Assembly (NCBI GenBank): GCA_023515745.1
Contig: JALECJ010000254.1
Location: 1,116,001-1,180,000 of the forward strand
Source: Amoeboaphelidium protococcarum
Lineage: Eukaryota > Aphelidiomycota > Aphelidea
DNA: 64,000 bases
Reading direction: 5' to 3'
Each line of letters starts with the position of its first letter. Positions within the stretch are counted from its first letter, which is position 1. This document shows positions 63,631-64,000 of this stretch, one piece after another. Under the pieces are notes generated by a model. The model was not told the DNA's origin. It ran no database searches and saw only the letters and a list, made by a program, of their open reading frames with translations. A program made the position numbers and the translations under genes.

Positions 63631-63832
63631 TAATTCATGCATGCGATTTGTTATGAATCTGTATTAGTCTCAGTCTTGCCTTAAATGGTAACGTTTCACC
63701 ACGCGTCATTTGGTCCTGGTTGGAGGCGCTTCTGAAACAAGAAGGTACTCATGACAGAGATTGCCTATTAGAATATCAAGCTGGTATTTCACTTCTCTCT
63801 ATCGTTTGTGTGATAAGTAGCCTGTTGATAAA

Positions 63833-64000
63833 ATGAAAAGCTTGATATATAGTCTATTTTGGCCTCTAGTGCTGTCTTCTCCCCTGTAGCTTATCAGCAC
63901 CAATGGGTAATCATCCACAAGTTAAGCTGGACTGATGCAAACTCTATATGCGTCTGACGTTGCATAGCAGTAGCAGTACGACAGTTTTATGGCCACCAAC
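63833..64000 (+). CDS. Secreted protein, N-terminal part (runs off the window)
   Basis: 56 codons from ATG 63833-63835 with no stop before the edge. The first ~20 residues (MKSLIYSLFWPLVLSSPLQ) are a probable signal peptide, followed by a Ser/Thr/Gln stretch with QQQQ encoded by TAG/CAG. CGTTTCA at 63692-63698 lies upstream. Function unknown and the rest is outside the window. Confidence 0.45.

Overview
This is a piece of eukaryotic nuclear DNA that reads correctly only if TAA and TAG are glutamine and TGA is the only stop (the code of NCBI table 6). Under the standard code nearly every gene breaks into fragments. Under TAR=Gln about 41 continuous genes appear, most of them recognisable from end to end, and each ends at TGA. 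Introns are short (50-71 nt), GT-AG, usually ending TGTAG or TATAG. I place 23 of them, mostly near 5' ends. Gene density is high and both strands are used.

The gene set points to a single-celled opisthokont, perhaps a zoosporic fungus or fungus relative, and not a ciliate. It includes an SH3-DH-PH-CNH Rho exchange factor, a Bub2/Cdc16-type TBC protein, Rsp5/NEDD4, EDC4, ataxin-2, TPX2, GPI-anchor enzymes, Ser/Thr/Pro-rich secreted proteins and a GPI-anchored Cys-rich protein. A HYLS1-like centriole protein suggests a flagellated stage. The lineage is inference; no marker in the window settles it.

Layout. 1-12 kb: partial secreted protein, R3H protein, otubain, small coiled-coil protein, P4-ATPase, SPATA20, secreted coiled-coil protein, SGT co-chaperone. 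12-26 kb: secreted-family copy A, a membrane protein, EDC4, RuvB-like 2, TPX2, ataxin-2, secreted-family copy B, an orphan. 26-39 kb: SAC2-type phosphoinositide phosphatase, PABPN1-like protein, PIG-M, mitochondrial uL3, NEDD4-type ligase, COQ2, GPI-anchored Cys-rich protein, secreted-family copy C. 39-52 kb: cyclin E-like, PIG-T, HYLS1, TIM21, NMNAT, PIRH2-type ligase, membrane protein, Bub2-type TBC. 52-64 kb: RhoGEF, vezatin-like protein, RidA-family deaminase divergent from 2-aminomuconic semialdehyde dehydrogenase, NTF2, secreted orphan, HTATIP2/FMP52-like reductase divergent from gluconokinase, and a partial secreted protein.

Working links. P-body and mRNA control (EDC4, ataxin-2, R3H, PABPN1). 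GPI anchoring (PIG-M, PIG-T, a likely client). Mitochondrion (uL3, COQ2, TIM21). Cell cycle and spindle (cyclin E-like, TPX2, Bub2). Kynurenine/NAD metabolism (RidA, ALDH8A1, NMNAT). The most novel items are the code itself and a three-copy family of secreted proteins that share an EF-hand-type C-terminal domain but carry unrelated low-complexity stalks.
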